Shown one piece after another: positions 5,280 to 5,300 of a stretch of DNA of 5,300 nucleotides. Source of the stretch: Clostridia bacterium (GTDB taxonomy: Bacteria > Bacillota > Clostridia > Oscillospirales > Acutalibacteraceae); contig CAAFMR010000382.1 in assembly GCA_900764115.1 (NCBI GenBank), positions 1-5,300 on the forward strand, in the 5' to 3' direction. Under the pieces are notes generated by a model, which was not told the origin of the DNA, did no database searches, and saw only the letters and a program-made list of their open reading frames with translations. Position numbers and translations under genes: made by a program. Numbering within the stretch: position 1 is the first letter of the stretch; every line of letters begins with the position of its first letter.

Positions 5280-5300
5280 ATGGAACCGAACGGAAAGGTC
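5280..5300 (+). CDS. Start of an unidentified gene (first 7 codons, 3' end outside window)
   Basis: ATG at 5280 begins a frame reading MEPNGKV that runs off the right edge. The start is supported by AAGGTGG (5265-5271) 8 nt upstream and by a strong promoter about 33 bp further up. Seven residues are too few to suggest a family. It follows its own promoter and the operon terminator, so it is probably not part of the transporter unit. Confidence 0.7.

Noticed and set aside
1..5300. CRISPR array, insertion sequence, tRNA or phage features
   Set aside because: No regularly spaced direct repeats, transposase motifs, tRNA-like cloverleaf or phage genes were seen; the window is filled by a conventional transporter operon.

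Overview
This is a Gram-positive, clostridia-like chromosomal fragment carrying a complete five-gene branched-chain amino acid (LIV/HAAT family) ABC importer operon on the + strand. The case for a Firmicute rests on strong AGGAGG-type ribosome binding sites before almost every gene, a lipoprotein-anchored solute-binding protein, sigma-A-like promoter elements, and U-tailed intrinsic terminators. The fairly GC-rich coding sequence suggests a Ruminococcaceae/Oscillospiraceae-like anaerobe, but that placement is inference; no marker gene is present.

Layout. Positions 3-185 hold the last 60 codons of an unrecognised membrane protein, closed by a perfect 13-bp hairpin terminator (198-233). A short control region (234-313) contains an imperfect 31-bp inverted repeat that overlaps promoter-like sequence, then a good RBS. 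The binding lipoprotein livK-like gene follows (314-1435). A 204-bp gap (1436-1639) has no gene but contains three strong RNA hairpins with no U-tract. After it come the permeases livH (1640-2503) and livM (2508-3662) and the ATPases livG (3655-4425) and livF (4430-5140), with gaps of 4 nt, an 8-nt overlap, and 4 nt. A U-tailed terminator (5170-5212) closes the operon. A near-consensus promoter (5218-5247) then drives a new gene whose first seven codons (5280-5300) are in the window.

How it works together. The lipoprotein captures the amino acid outside the membrane and delivers it to the LivH-LivM channel; the LivG-LivF dimer hydrolyses ATP to drive uptake. The tight livHMGF spacing fits translational coupling and matched subunit levels. 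The hairpins after livK fit the common arrangement in which the binding protein is made in excess over the membrane complex.

No previously undescribed gene system is visible. The points worth a second look are the structured livK-livH spacer, the dyad in front of livK, a 74-residue hydrophilic tail on LivM, and one ATP site that looks degenerate.
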